The notes under the pieces: model-generated
The model's input: only the letters and a program-made list of their open reading frames with translations
Database searches by the model: none
What the model was told of the DNA's origin: nothing
Part shown: one piece after another, positions 1-6,510 of the stretch
Layout: each line of letters opens with the position of its first letter
Numbering within the stretch: position 1 is the first letter of the stretch
Program-made: the position numbers and the translations under genes
NCBI GenBank assembly: GCA_002474415.1
Contig: DLQV01000086.1
Span: forward strand, 5,589-15,791
Origin: Lachnospiraceae bacterium UBA7598
GTDB lineage: Bacteria > Bacillota > Clostridia > Lachnospirales > Lachnospiraceae
Length of the DNA stretch: 10,203 bases
Reading direction: 5' to 3'

Positions 1-2
1 GG

Positions 3-71
3 GCGATACATCGGAGATGTACCGCATGACGTACATCGCTTCCGCGCAAGCGGAACTCTCATGCGATGTGC
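3..71 (+). repeat. Palindrome-rich structured element (two adjacent hairpins) upstream of the GNAT/arg genes
   Basis: Two hairpins lie side by side. The first spans 3-25: GCG, an A/C mismatch, then TACATC closed by a GGA loop against GATGTA, and CGC. The second spans 31-71: GTACATCGC (31-39) pairs with GCGATGTGC (63-71) with one G-T pair, enclosing TTCCGC-GCAA-GCGGAA (40-55) with a GNRA-type tetraloop and a 7-base bulge (56-62). A competing fold also exists: GATGTAC (16-22) pairs perfectly with GTACATC (31-37), and its loop CGCATGA (23-29) is complementary to TCATGCG (59-65), which would make a pseudoknot. No T-run follows, so it is not an ordinary terminator. It may be an intergenic palindromic repeat, the 3' end of a structured leader RNA, or the end of an upstream gene; one frame stays open to a stop at 80-82, another to 100-102. 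The element may begin before the window. The pairings are seen; the role is unknown. Confidence 0.55.
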
Positions 72-94
72 TCCATACATAAATGAGGTGAATA

Positions 95-553
95 ATGAGT
101 AAAGAATATACAATCCGTGTGATGACACTGGAAGATTATGATGAGGTGTATGCGTTGTGGATGGGCATCCACGGTTTTGGAATCCGTTCCATCGATGATT
201 CCAAAGAAGGCGTGGAGCGGTTTTTAAAAAGAAATCCGACCACGAGTATGGTAGCGGTAGCAGATGGAAAGATCGTGGGAGCCATTCTCTGCGGACATGA
301 CGGGAGACGCGGATGTCTGTATCATGTCTGTGTGCACGAAGATTACCGGAAGAACGGAATCGGAAAAGCCATGGCAGTCGCATGTATGCGCGCCCTGCAG
401 GAAGAAAAAATCAATAAGGTCAGCCTGATCGCATTTAAGAGCAATGAGCTGGGAAATCATTTCTGGAAAGATGCCGGCTGGTGTTTCAGAGAAGACTTAA
501 ACTATTACGATTTTACGTTGAACGAAGCAAATATTACGAGATTTAATCAGTAA
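95..553 (+). CDS. GNAT family N-acetyltransferase (YpeA-like), 152 aa
   Basis: A complete single-domain GNAT protein that should transfer the acetyl group of acetyl-CoA to an amine of a small molecule or peptide in the cytoplasm. The acetyl-CoA pyrophosphate loop is visible as R85-K-N-G-I-G-K-A92, preceded by the beta-4 strand [10 protein letters not shown]. The C-terminal part ([14 protein letters not shown], about 121-134) matches the usual family end. The segment [24 protein letters not shown] (67-90) resembles the E. coli YpeA region, so I place it nearest YpeA, whose natural substrate I do not know. The start ATG has GAGGTG at 86-91 in front. The gene ends 10 bases before argB, so it is almost certainly co-transcribed with the arginine genes. 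A role in arginine metabolism, for example acetylating glutamate, is possible from context only. Family call firm; substrate unknown. Confidence 0.88.
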   Translation: MSKEYTIRVMTLEDYDEVYALWMGIHGFGIRSIDDSKEGVERFLKRNPTTSMVAVADGKIVGAILCGHDGRRGCLYHVCVHEDYRKNGIGKAMAVACMRALQEEKINKVSLIAFKSNELGNHFWKDAGWCFREDLNYYDFTLNEANITRFNQ

Positions 554-563
554 GGAGAATGTT

Positions 564-1457
564 ATGAGTGAGAATTTAAACGCATTGGAAAAAGCACAGG
601 TGCTGATTGAGGCATTGCCTTATATCCAGCGTTTTAACCGCAAGATCATCGTTGTAAAATACGGTGGATCAGCGATGGTAGATGAGAAACTGAAAAAACA
701 GGTCATCCAGGATGTCACCCTGTTAAAGCTGGTTGGATTCAAACCGATCATTGTGCATGGCGGTGGCAAGGAGATCAGCAAATGGGTTGCCAAAGCAGGA
801 ATGGAACCGGAATTTATCAATGGACTGCGTAAGACGGATGCGCCTACCATGGAGATTGCAGAGATGGTGTTAAACCGTGTCAATAAATCACTTGTATCCA
901 TGGTGCAGGAACTTGGGGTGCAGGCGGTCGGCATCAGTGGAAAAGACGGTGGTCTGTTAAAGGTGGAAAAGAAATTGTCGGATGGTCAGGACATCGGATA
1001 TGTAGGAGAAGTAAAGGAAGTAAATCCAAAGATTCTGTATGATCTGCTGGAGAAAGATTTCCTTCCGATTATCTGCCCGATCGGTCTTGATGACAATTAT
1101 GATACATATAATATCAATGCGGATGATGCGGCATGTGCGATTGCCCGTGCGGTTTCCGCAGAGAAACTGGCATTCTTAACGGATATCGAGGGAGTATACA
1201 AAGATCCAAAAGATCCGTCCACTCTGATTTCGGAACTTACGGTTTCCGATGCAAGAAAGCTGATTACAGACGGATATATCGGCGGCGGTATGCTTCCAAA
1301 GCTGAATAACTGCATTGACGCTATTGAAAACGGAGTATCCCGTGTGCATATTCTCGATGGAAGAATCGCACATTGTCTGCTTTTGGAAATCTTCACCAAT
1401 CGCGGAATTGGTACTGCAATTTTAGGTGATGAAGAACATCATTTTTACAATGAATAA
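564..1457 (+). CDS. argB: Acetylglutamate kinase (N-acetyl-L-glutamate 5-phosphotransferase), 297 aa
   Basis: Phosphorylates N-acetylglutamate with ATP, the second step of ornithine/arginine synthesis, in the cytoplasm. It is an amino acid kinase family protein with the expected motifs: VVKYGGSAM (30-38, phosphate-binding lysine K32), VHGGGKEI (64-71, substrate loop), ING-LRKTD (85-92), NINADDAA (183-190), LTDIEGVY (205-212) and GGGMLPKL (240-247, with K246). Length fits the hexameric, arginine-inhibited class: there is an N-terminal helix region before the kinase core (about 5-27, including ALPYIQRF) and the C-terminal signature [20 protein letters not shown] followed by GIGT. The roughly 258-residue E. 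coli enzyme, which arginine does not inhibit, lacks the N-helix. Feedback inhibition by arginine is therefore inferred. A strong AAGGAG at 553-558 precedes the ATG. It sits 10 bases after the GNAT gene and 23 before argD. Confidence 0.97.
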   Translation: MSENLNALEKAQVLIEALPYIQRFNRKIIVVKYGGSAMVDEKLKKQVIQDVTLLKLVGFKPIIVHGGGKEISKWVAKAGMEPEFINGLRKTDAPTMEIAEMVLNRVNKSLVSMVQELGVQAVGISGKDGGLLKVEKKLSDGQDIGYVGEVKEVNPKILYDLLEKDFLPIICPIGLDDNYDTYNINADDAACAIARAVSAEKLAFLTDIEGVYKDPKDPSTLISELTVSDARKLITDGYIGGGMLPKLNNCIDAIENGVSRVHILDGRIAHCLLLEIFTNRGIGTAILGDEEHHFYNE

Positions 1458-1480
1458 GAGATAAGAGGTGTGGATAAACA

Positions 1481-2680
1481 ATGAAGAAACAGGAATATAT
1501 TGATACCGCGGAGCAGGAACTGCTGCATACCTATAATCGTTTTTCCCTTGTACTTGATCATGGTGAGGGTGTCTATCTTTACGATACAGATGGAAAAGCG
1601 TATCTGGATTTCGCAGCCGGAATCGCCGTATGTGCGCTGGGCTACAGCAATGAAGCATATAAAAAAGCGCTGAAGGACCAGGTAGATAAACTGCTGCATA
1701 CGTCGAATCTTTATTACAATGTCCCGACCATTGAGGCGGCAAAGAAAGCACTAAAAGCCAGTGGAATGGATCGTATTTTCTTTACCAACAGCGGTACGGA
1801 GGCTATTGAGGGAGCCATCAAAGCTGCAAAAAAATATGCATATACCAGAGACGGACATGCCGGCCATGAAATCATTGCTATGAAACATTCTTTCCACGGA
1901 AGAAGTATCGGAGCACTATCCGTAACCGGAAATGCCCATTATCAGGAACCGTTTGCTCCGCTCATGCCGGGTGTGAAATTTGCAGAGTATAACAATTTAA
2001 AAAGCGTAAAAGAACTGGTAACGGACAAGACCTGTGCGGTTATTATGGAGACGGTACAGGGAGAAGGCGGAATTTATCCGGCTGATCCTGCATTTATCGA
2101 GGGCGTGCGCAGGCTCTGTGATGAAAAGGATATTCTGTTAATCTTAGATGAGATCCAGTGTGGCATGGGACGTACCGGCGAGATGTTCGCATGGCAGAAT
2201 TACGGAGTAAAACCGGATATCATGACCTGTGCAAAAGCACTCGGGTGCGGAGTGCCGGTCGGTGCATTTTTCCTGACACAGCGTGTGGCAGACAAATCGC
2301 TGGCACCGGGAGACCACGGAACGACCTATGGTGGAAACCCATTTGTCGGAGCAGCCGTTTCGGCAGTATTTGATCAGTTTAAAGCCTGTGACATTTTAGG
2401 CCATGTCAAGGAAGTAGCGCCTTATCTGGAACAGAAACTGGATGAGCTGGTAGAAAAATATGACTTCCTTGTAACACGCAGAGGAAAAGGTCTGATGCAG
2501 GGTGTGGTTTGCAAGCTTCCGGTTGGAAAAGTGGCAGCCGCAGCACTTGAGCAGGGATTGATCGTGATCACAGCGGGAGCGGATGTCCTTCGTTTTGTCC
2601 CACCGCTTGTCATCGAAAAACAACATGTGGATGAAATGATTGAAAAACTGGAAAAAGCATTACTTTCTGTGCAGGAATAA
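1481..2680 (+). CDS. argD: Acetylornithine aminotransferase, 399 aa
   Basis: A PLP-dependent class III aminotransferase converting N-acetylglutamate semialdehyde plus glutamate to N-acetylornithine and 2-oxoglutarate in the cytoplasm. Visible marks: the cofactor phosphate loop NSGTEAIEGAIK (103-114), HSFHGRS (136-142), the PLP ring aspartate in LDEIQCGMGRTG (222-233), the Schiff-base lysine K252 in CAKALGCGVPVGAF, and TTYGGNP (281-287). The C-terminal arginine in DVLRFVPPL (368-376) is where the substrate carboxylate arginine lies in this family. Length is normal and complete. Start ATG has AGAGGTG upstream at 1464-1470. It is read together with argB. Some ArgD enzymes also act on succinyldiaminopimelate in lysine synthesis, which sequence alone cannot exclude. 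No convincing terminator follows; a new promoter begins 8 bases after the stop. Confidence 0.96.
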   Translation: MKKQEYIDTAEQELLHTYNRFSLVLDHGEGVYLYDTDGKAYLDFAAGIAVCALGYSNEAYKKALKDQVDKLLHTSNLYYNVPTIEAAKKALKASGMDRIFFTNSGTEAIEGAIKAAKKYAYTRDGHAGHEIIAMKHSFHGRSIGALSVTGNAHYQEPFAPLMPGVKFAEYNNLKSVKELVTDKTCAVIMETVQGEGGIYPADPAFIEGVRRLCDEKDILLILDEIQCGMGRTGEMFAWQNYGVKPDIMTCAKALGCGVPVGAFFLTQRVADKSLAPGDHGTTYGGNPFVGAAVSAVFDQFKACDILGHVKEVAPYLEQKLDELVEKYDFLVTRRGKGLMQGVVCKLPVGKVAAAALEQGLIVITAGADVLRFVPPLVIEKQHVDEMIEKLEKALLSVQE

Positions 2681-2687
2681 CTTACAC

Positions 2688-2716
2688 TTGTAAAAGTTAC
2701 AAAAAATCGTTAAAAT
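2688..2716 (+). promoter_or_regulatory. Promoter of the comEA operon with an overlapping palindromic operator candidate
   Basis: A -35 TTGTAA (2688-2693) and a -10 TAAAAT (2711-2716) are separated by exactly 17 bases, predicting a start near 2723 and a leader of about 39 bases before comEA. The -35 box is one half of a perfect inverted repeat TTGTAA-AAG-TTACAA (2688-2702), and a further TTACA half-site lies at 2682-2686. The palindrome is the kind of site a dimeric regulator could occupy to block or aid polymerase. The boxes and palindrome are seen; promoter function and the regulator are inferred. Confidence 0.6.
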
Positions 2717-2761
2717 AGAAATGCATTGAGACTCGTTTCGCCCCAGAAAGGGAGAAATGAG

Positions 2762-3364
2762 ATGAAAAAACATTGGATAAAAAAGTGCTGTATGATTCTG
2801 ACATGCTTGTATCTGACGGGATGTGGCAGGGAGGAAGTGCCATATCTGGATACTACCCAGACACAGGAGCAGACTGTGGAAACGGAACGAACGGAACAAA
2901 AAGAAACCTTAAAATCCGATCAGACGGTACAGGTGTATGTATGCGGGGAGGTAGCAGCCCCCGGCGTCTATCAGCTAAAAGACGGTATGCGCATCTGTGA
3001 TGCGGTGGAGGCGGCAGGAGGACTGACCAAAGCTGCCAGCCGTGAATACTGGAATCTTGCCGAGCGGCTTGTGGATGGACAGATGATTTATTTTCCCACA
3101 GAGGAAGAGGCAAAGGAGCGGAAAGCATCTGCGGAGGCAGCCGGTGCCTCCGTGCAGGAGGAATCGGACGGGCGGATCGATATCAATACGGCGGATGCCG
3201 CGCAGCTTGTGACCATTCCGGGAATCGGAGAGACGCGGGCGGCGGCAATTCTTGCATACCGGGAGAAAAACGGCCCGTTTGCAAAAGTAGAAGATATCAT
3301 GCAGGTATCCGGAATCAAAAGCGCACTTTTTGAGAAAATGAAAGATTATATAACGATTCGTTGA
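2762..3364 (+). CDS. comEA: ComEA-family DNA-binding competence protein, predicted lipoprotein, 200 aa
   Basis: ComEA is the surface DNA receptor of natural transformation and hands double-stranded DNA to the uptake channel. Domains in order: signal peptide 1-20 ending in lipobox LTGC with C21 as the lipid-carrying residue; a Thr/Glu/Gln-rich linker (about 22-54); an SLBB domain (about 56-112, VQVYVCGEVAAPGVYQL through MIYFP); a charged spacer; and a tandem helix-hairpin-helix DNA-binding domain (139-200), with hairpins at TIPGIG (151-156) and QVSGIK (181-186). Classical Bacillus ComEA uses an N-terminal membrane helix, so the lipobox is notable. I chose ATG 2762 because AAAGGGAG lies 7 bases upstream and the signal peptide begins there; a TTG at 2726 would add 12 residues without a good ribosome site. 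The stop lies 8 bases before the response regulator start. Family call firm; an actual role in transformation in this organism is unproven. Confidence 0.9.
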   Translation: MKKHWIKKCCMILTCLYLTGCGREEVPYLDTTQTQEQTVETERTEQKETLKSDQTVQVYVCGEVAAPGVYQLKDGMRICDAVEAAGGLTKAASREYWNLAERLVDGQMIYFPTEEEAKERKASAEAAGASVQEESDGRIDINTADAAQLVTIPGIGETRAAAILAYREKNGPFAKVEDIMQVSGIKSALFEKMKDYITIR

Positions 3365-3372
3365 GGTGTAAT

Positions 3373-4065
3373 ATGGCAAAGAAAGTTCTCGTAGTAGATG
3401 ATGAGAAATTAATCGTAAAAGGAATCCGGTTCAGTCTTGAACAGGACGGAATGGAAGTGGATTGTGCATACGATGGAGAAGAAGCGCTGAATATGGCGAA
3501 AGCAAATGAGTATGATATGATCCTTTTGGACATCATGCTTCCGAAGATGGACGGATTCGAAGTATGTCAGGCGATTCGTGAATTTTCTGATATGCCGATT
3601 GTTATGCTGACAGCGAAGGGCGACGATATGGATAAGATTCTGGGACTCGATTATGGTGCCGATGACTATATCACAAAGCCGTTTAATATTCTTGAGGTGA
3701 AAGCGCGTATCAAAGCGATCATGCGTCGTACTGCAGGACCAAGAGAAAAGAAAGAAGTTTCATCGATTGTGGAGAAGGGGGATCTGCGCCTGGATTGTGA
3801 CAGCAGACGGCTGTTTATTTCAGGCAGGGAAGTAAACCTCACCGCAAAGGAATTTGATCTGCTGGAACTCCTGGTAAAAAATGAAAATAAAGTATACAGC
3901 AGGGAAAATCTGCTCGGACTGGTCTGGGGAAAAGATTATCCGGGAGACGTGCGTACGGTGGATGTGCATGTACGTCGTCTGCGCGAAAAGATCGAAACCA
4001 ACCCAAGTGAGCCAAAATATGTGCACACAAAATGGGGTGTGGGATATTATTATTACCAGAAATAG
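3373..4065 (+). CDS. OmpR/PhoB-family response regulator (WalR/MtrA-like), 230 aa
   Basis: A two-domain transcription factor. The receiver domain (1-120) carries the acidic pocket D9-D10, phospho-acceptor D53 in LLDIMLP, switch T80 in MLTAK, and K102 in the ITKPF motif, so all key residues are intact. The winged-helix DNA-binding domain follows (about 130-229), with the recognition helix in RTVDVHVRRLREKIE and the final hairpin TKWGVGYYY. Length is typical. ATG 3373 is chosen over TTG 3361 because GAGGTG (3363-3368) precedes it and the receiver fold starts at MAKKVLVVDDE. That ribosome site overlaps the comEA stop codon, a sign of translational coupling. Its partner is the kinase 24 bases downstream. 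Overall it looks most like WalR (YycF), but the kinase architecture and neighbours fit MtrA equally well. Targets are unknown; autoregulation of the upstream promoter is a guess. Confidence 0.95.
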   Translation: MAKKVLVVDDEKLIVKGIRFSLEQDGMEVDCAYDGEEALNMAKANEYDMILLDIMLPKMDGFEVCQAIREFSDMPIVMLTAKGDDMDKILGLDYGADDYITKPFNILEVKARIKAIMRRTAGPREKKEVSSIVEKGDLRLDCDSRRLFISGREVNLTAKEFDLLELLVKNENKVYSRENLLGLVWGKDYPGDVRTVDVHVRRLREKIETNPSEPKYVHTKWGVGYYYYQK

Positions 4066-4089
4066 ACGAGAAGGCAGAAAGGTTTTTCC

Positions 4090-5541
4090 ATGCAGAAGAG
4101 TAAACAGTTTCTTCAGTTCTTAAAAAGTTTAAAATTTCGACTGATTCTGATGATCGTTGTGATTGCGATCGTACCGAGTCTGATTCTTTCGGCAGCAGTT
4201 CTGAAATATTACGAAAAGCGTGCCGTTTCTATCCGGGAAAGTGAAATCTTAAGCCAGGCAAAAATTCTGGCAAATCAGATAGCAACAAGTGAATATATGA
4301 AATTGGGGGCGGATGTATCGTCCAGTAATATTCAGACACAGATTGATATGCTCACGACCATCTATGATGGTCGTGTCATTGTTGTGGATGACAACTGCAA
4401 AGTCTATTATGACACGTATAATCTCGATGATCATAAGCTGATCATTGCAGAGGAGGTTATGCGCAGTTTCAAGGGCGAGGATATTGTGCACTATGATTCG
4501 GAGAATCATTACATTGAGATGACGATCCCGATCAGTAATCCCAATGATAAAAGCGAAACGGTGATCGGCGTTATGCTGATCAGTGTTTCTACGGACAATA
4601 TTGTAATCAACCAGTCGTATATGCGGCAGGTGGCGGTGATTGTCATGGTCATGGTCGGAATTGCAATTGTATTTTTCGCGATCCTGTTACTTTTGTATTT
4701 CCTGAAGCCGTTGCAGAAGATTGAAGAGGGAATCGCTGCGATCAAAAATGGATACGGAGAATACAACCTTCAGGTCAATGATTACACGGAGACGGCGGGA
4801 ATCTGTGAGAAGATCAATCAGATGCTTGGCCGGATCAAAGTCATGGATGATTCCCGGCAGGAGTTTGTATCGAATGTGTCGCATGAATTAAAGACACCGC
4901 TGACATCCATGAAGGTGCTGGCGGATTCGATCAATAGCATGCCGGATGCGCCGAAGGAACTGTATCAGGAATTTATGGAAGATATCACCAACGAGATTGA
5001 GCGTGAGACAAAGATCATCAACGATCTGCTTTCTCTGGTGAAGATGGATAAATCTGCAGCAGGGCTGAATGTATCTTCTGTCAATATCAATGAACTTTTA
5101 GAGCAGATTTTAAAACGTCTGCAGCCGATTGCGGATAAGCAGAAAGTGGAACTTGTCCTTGAAAGTTTCCGTCCGGTTACCGCGGAAGTGGATGAAGTAA
5201 AGATCACGCTTGCGATCACAAACCTTGTGGAGAATGCAATCAAATATAACCGGAATGACGGAGAGGGCTGGGTACACGTATCGCTGAATGCGGATCACCA
5301 GTATTTCTACCTGAAAGTGGAAGATTCCGGAATCGGTATTCCGGAGGAGTCTCTGGATCATATTTACGAACGATTTTACCGGGTGGATAAATCCCATTCC
5401 CGTGAGATCGGAGGAACAGGACTGGGACTTGCGATTACAAGAAATTCCATACTGATGCATCGCGGCGCAATTAAAGTACATTCTGTGATGGGCGAGGGAA
5501 CAACCTTTGATGTTCGCATTCCGCTCAACTATATTGCATAG
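4090..5541 (+). CDS. Membrane sensor histidine kinase, 483 aa
   Basis: Senses an external signal and phosphorylates the adjacent response regulator. Layout: transmembrane helix 1 (about 16-38); an extracytoplasmic sensor region of about 140 residues (39-180), probably Cache-like but not recognisable by eye; transmembrane helix 2 (about 181-205); HAMP (about 206-255); HisKA with phospho-acceptor H265 in SNVSHELKTPL; then the ATPase domain with N box NLVENAIKYN (378-387), G1 DSGIGIPEE (412-420), F box ERFYRVDKS (427-435) and G2 GGTGLGLA (441-448). All catalytic motifs are intact. Unlike WalK there is no room for a PAS domain between HAMP and HisKA. GAAAGG (4077-4082) lies 7 bases before the ATG. 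The gene contains a strong hairpin at 4353-4375. The next gene encodes a surface GerMN lipoprotein that could modulate signalling, as LpqB does for MtrB. Confidence 0.95.
   Translation: MQKSKQFLQFLKSLKFRLILMIVVIAIVPSLILSAAVLKYYEKRAVSIRESEILSQAKILANQIATSEYMKLGADVSSSNIQTQIDMLTTIYDGRVIVVDDNCKVYYDTYNLDDHKLIIAEEVMRSFKGEDIVHYDSENHYIEMTIPISNPNDKSETVIGVMLISVSTDNIVINQSYMRQVAVIVMVMVGIAIVFFAILLLLYFLKPLQKIEEGIAAIKNGYGEYNLQVNDYTETAGICEKINQMLGRIKVMDDSRQEFVSNVSHELKTPLTSMKVLADSINSMPDAPKELYQEFMEDITNEIERETKIINDLLSLVKMDKSAAGLNVSSVNINELLEQILKRLQPIADKQKVELVLESFRPVTAEVDEVKITLAITNLVENAIKYNRNDGEGWVHVSLNADHQYFYLKVEDSGIGIPEESLDHIYERFYRVDKSHSREIGGTGLGLAITRNSILMHRGAIKVHSVMGEGTTFDVRIPLNYIA
4353..4375 (+). other. Perfect 10-bp inverted repeat inside the sensor-kinase gene
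   Basis: CACGACCATC (4353-4362), a TAT loop, then GATGGTCGTG (4366-4375) form a perfect ten-pair hairpin in codons for residues 88-96 of the kinase, in the extracytoplasmic sensor region. No T-run follows, so it is not a terminator. It could slow ribosomes, mark an mRNA cleavage or protection point, or be chance. The repeat is seen; any role is inferred. Confidence 0.5.
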
Positions 5542-5551
5542 GAGGAAAAAG

Positions 5552-6499
5552 ATGAGAAAAAAAATAATTTCAATCATACTCCTTGTGGCAATGGTACTCA
5601 CAATGGCTGCCGGATGTGGGAAAAAACAAGAAAAAAAAGATTATTTTGTATTTTATGTAAACAATGAGCTGACAAAGGTTGTGCCGAAAAAAATCACTCT
5701 GCAGCATACTTCATCCGGCAAAGCCCAGGTGAAGGAACTGCTCAAAGATCTGCAGACACAGCCGGAGGACACAGCGCTTCGGAGAACCATTCCCCGGAAG
5801 GTAAAAATTCAGAACATTGATCTGATTTCTTACCAGATTACGGTGGATTTCAGTAAGGAATATTACGATATGAAACCGATGGAAGAGATTCTGACCAGGG
5901 CTGCAATTGCAAAGACACTGTTGCAGCTGAATCAGTATCCGTATGTGACCTTTACCGTGGATGGAAAACCACTTGTGGATGCTTCGGGAGCAAATGTAGG
6001 GGCCATGAATCTGGACAGTTTTGTAGAGAATCCGGGAGAACAGATCAATTCCAGCCAGAAAGCAACGCTGAAGCTTTATTTTTCAAATAAGGCGGGTACC
6101 AGACTGGTTCCGGAGACCAGAGAGGTACATTACAGCTCCAACATTTCGCTGGAAAAGCTGGTAATGGAACAGCTGATTGAGGGACCAAGAAAAAGTGGAC
6201 TTTTAGCAACGATTCCTTCGGAGACAAAACTGATCACGATCACAGTGGTGGAGCGGGTTTGCTATGTCAATCTGGATGAAATGTTTTTGAATCAGAACCA
6301 GGAAATCACGGAACCTGTTGTTTTATACTCCATCGTGGATTCCCTGACGGAACTAACAGGAATCGATAAAGTACAGATTTCCATCAATGGAGATACCAGT
6401 GGCAAATGCCGTTATACGTACAAACTCTCAAAGATGTACAAGGCAGATGACCGGCTGGTCACAAAAGAAAGCGACGAGAAAGTAGAATCTACGGAATAG
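5552..6499 (+). CDS. GerMN-domain lipoprotein, 315 aa
   Basis: A predicted surface lipoprotein: signal peptide 1-21 with lipobox AAGC and lipidated C22, a short Lys-rich linker, then two repeated alpha/beta units of the GerMN type. Unit one (about 30-160) contains VKELLKDLQTQP and IDLISYQITVDFSKEY. Unit two (about 171-297) contains LEKLVMEQLIEGPRKSGLLATIP and VERVCYVNLDEMF. Such pairs occur in Bacillus GerM (sporulation and germination), and a GerMN domain occurs in actinobacterial LpqB. The GGAGG site (5541-5545) starts on the last base of the kinase stop codon, so translation is coupled to the kinase. ATG 5552 is preferred over an upstream in-frame ATG at 5507, which lies inside the kinase and has no signal sequence. 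Two A8 tracts (5557-5564, 5631-5638) flank the signal peptide. Likely an accessory protein of the two-component system; a role in spore or wall biology is possible. Domain call good, function inferred. Confidence 0.85.
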   Translation: MRKKIISIILLVAMVLTMAAGCGKKQEKKDYFVFYVNNELTKVVPKKITLQHTSSGKAQVKELLKDLQTQPEDTALRRTIPRKVKIQNIDLISYQITVDFSKEYYDMKPMEEILTRAAIAKTLLQLNQYPYVTFTVDGKPLVDASGANVGAMNLDSFVENPGEQINSSQKATLKLYFSNKAGTRLVPETREVHYSSNISLEKLVMEQLIEGPRKSGLLATIPSETKLITITVVERVCYVNLDEMFLNQNQEITEPVVLYSIVDSLTELTGIDKVQISINGDTSGKCRYTYKLSKMYKADDRLVTKESDEKVESTE

Positions 6500-6510
6500 G
6501 AAAAGAAAGC

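Noticed and set aside
2678..2699. TAACTT/AAGTTA hairpin just after argD as a terminator
   Set aside because: Only six weak pairs, a long loop and no T-run; the same bases are better explained by the comEA promoter and palindrome.
2726..2761. Upstream TTG start extending comEA by 12 residues
   Set aside because: No good ribosome site precedes it, it lies just beyond the predicted transcription start, and the lipoprotein signal peptide begins naturally at ATG 2762.
3361..3372. TTG start extending the response regulator by 4 residues
   Set aside because: The receiver domain starts at the ATG at 3373, which has GAGGTG in front; the TTG would itself be part of that site.
5327..5344. Inverted repeat CCGGAAT-CGGT-ATTCCGG in the kinase gene
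   Set aside because: It encodes the conserved G1 box GIGIPE, so the repeat is probably a by-product of protein constraint.
5507..5551. Upstream ATG for the GerMN lipoprotein inside the kinase gene
   Set aside because: The extra residues disrupt the signal peptide, and the GGAGG at 5541-5545 is correctly spaced only for ATG 5552.
5110..5601. 163-codon open frame on the minus strand under the kinase ATPase domain
   Set aside because: Antisense shadow of conserved kinase motifs with no recognisable domain or start signal.
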